Shown here piece after piece: positions 18,825 to 18,922 of a stretch of DNA of 18,922 nt (positions are counted from its first letter, which is position 1; the number at the start of each line of letters is the position of its first letter). Source of the DNA: CAZVTU01 sp964630295 (lineage in GTDB: Bacteria; Patescibacteriota; Minisyncoccia; Minisyncoccales; RBG-13-42-11); assembly GCA_964630295.1 (NCBI GenBank), contig CAZVTU010000005.1, positions 1 to 18,922 on the forward strand. Reading direction: 5' to 3'. A program made the translations under genes and the position numbers. The notes under the pieces were generated by a model. It was not told where the DNA came from. It saw only the letters and a list, made by a program, of their open reading frames with translations, and made no database searches.

Positions 18825-18922
18825 GCGGTGCTTAAGAATCTGATTGACTATTTGAGGATTAGCTTTACCTTTAGTTCTTGCCATTACTTGACCGATCAAA
18901 TATTGAAAGGCGTTTTCTTTAC
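18813..18922 (-). CDS. gatB: Aspartyl/glutamyl-tRNA amidotransferase subunit B, C-terminal end
   Basis: Only the last 35 residues are in the window (KENAFQYLIGQVMARTKGKA onward, ending NQILKHRLTK). The pattern F-x-x-L-x-G-Q-V-M-x-x-T-K-G-K-A-N-P is the end of the GatB/YqeY tail domain, which holds the tRNA during conversion of Glu-tRNA-Gln (and Asp-tRNA-Asn) to the amides with GatA and GatC. The gene runs off the right edge. The last codons double as the -35 element of the next unit. Identification rests on the short tail but the motif is distinctive. Confidence 0.88.
   Translation of the reverse strand, partial: KENAFQYLIGQVMARTKGKANPQIVNQILKHRLTK

Overview
The window looks like a piece of a small, AT-rich bacterial genome of the Candidate Phyla Radiation (Patescibacteria), most likely a Parcubacteria-type lineage. 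This is inferred from the compact low-GC housekeeping genes, the short versions of DnaE, ThrS and MiaB, the lysine/glutamate-rich tails on ribosomal proteins S16 and L32, a DUF5667-like secreted protein, and almost complete absence of Shine-Dalgarno sites in front of core genes. TGA serves as a normal stop (miaB, the MraZ-like gene), so the code is standard bacterial. No database search was possible; family names rest on motifs read by eye.

Layout. Positions 1-7312 are transcribed leftward: rnhB, rpmF, nusB, rnc and rpsP (7312 to 4655), then a five-gene accessory island (4645 to 2168), then khpA and trmD (1978 to 929), then tRNA-Tyr, tRNA-Thr, rpmG, tRNA-Trp, a small membrane protein and the start of an HlyD/MacA-type membrane-fusion protein running off the left edge. 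A 100-N gap at 7374-7473 is flanked by two identical 55-base copies of contig end and is almost certainly a scaffolding artefact. From 7559 rightward runs dnaE, degV, thrS and a large membrane protein, nearly end to end, then a secreted DUF5667/Kazal protein, miaB and miaA. At the right end, leftward again, a two-gene unit (compact MraZ-like protein plus a 42-residue protein) sits beside the C-terminal end of gatB and takes its promoter from the last codons of gatB.

The accessory island splits the classical rpsP-khpA-(rimM)-trmD neighbourhood. It encodes a predicted zinc metzincin lipoprotein and four small proteins I do not recognise. Parts of it are far richer in G+C than its surroundings (37 of 60 bases at 4261-4320 against 15 of 60 at 5401-5460). 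It starts with a near-ideal promoter with a TGn extension. Each gene has a strong Shine-Dalgarno site and is closely followed by a near-perfect inverted repeat, and two leaders share a 20-base motif forming the same hairpin arm. The MraZ-like unit at the other end uses the same promoter architecture and strong ribosome sites, whereas the core genes have none. This contrast between core and accessory expression signals, and the island itself, are the observations most worth following up.

The core genes cover translation and RNA metabolism (S16, L32, L33, ThrRS, GatB, RNase III, RNase HII, NusB, KhpA, TrmD, MiaA, MiaB, three tRNAs), replication (DnaE) and the cell envelope. Short heptanucleotide tandem repeats occur in and beside rnhB and inside miaB.
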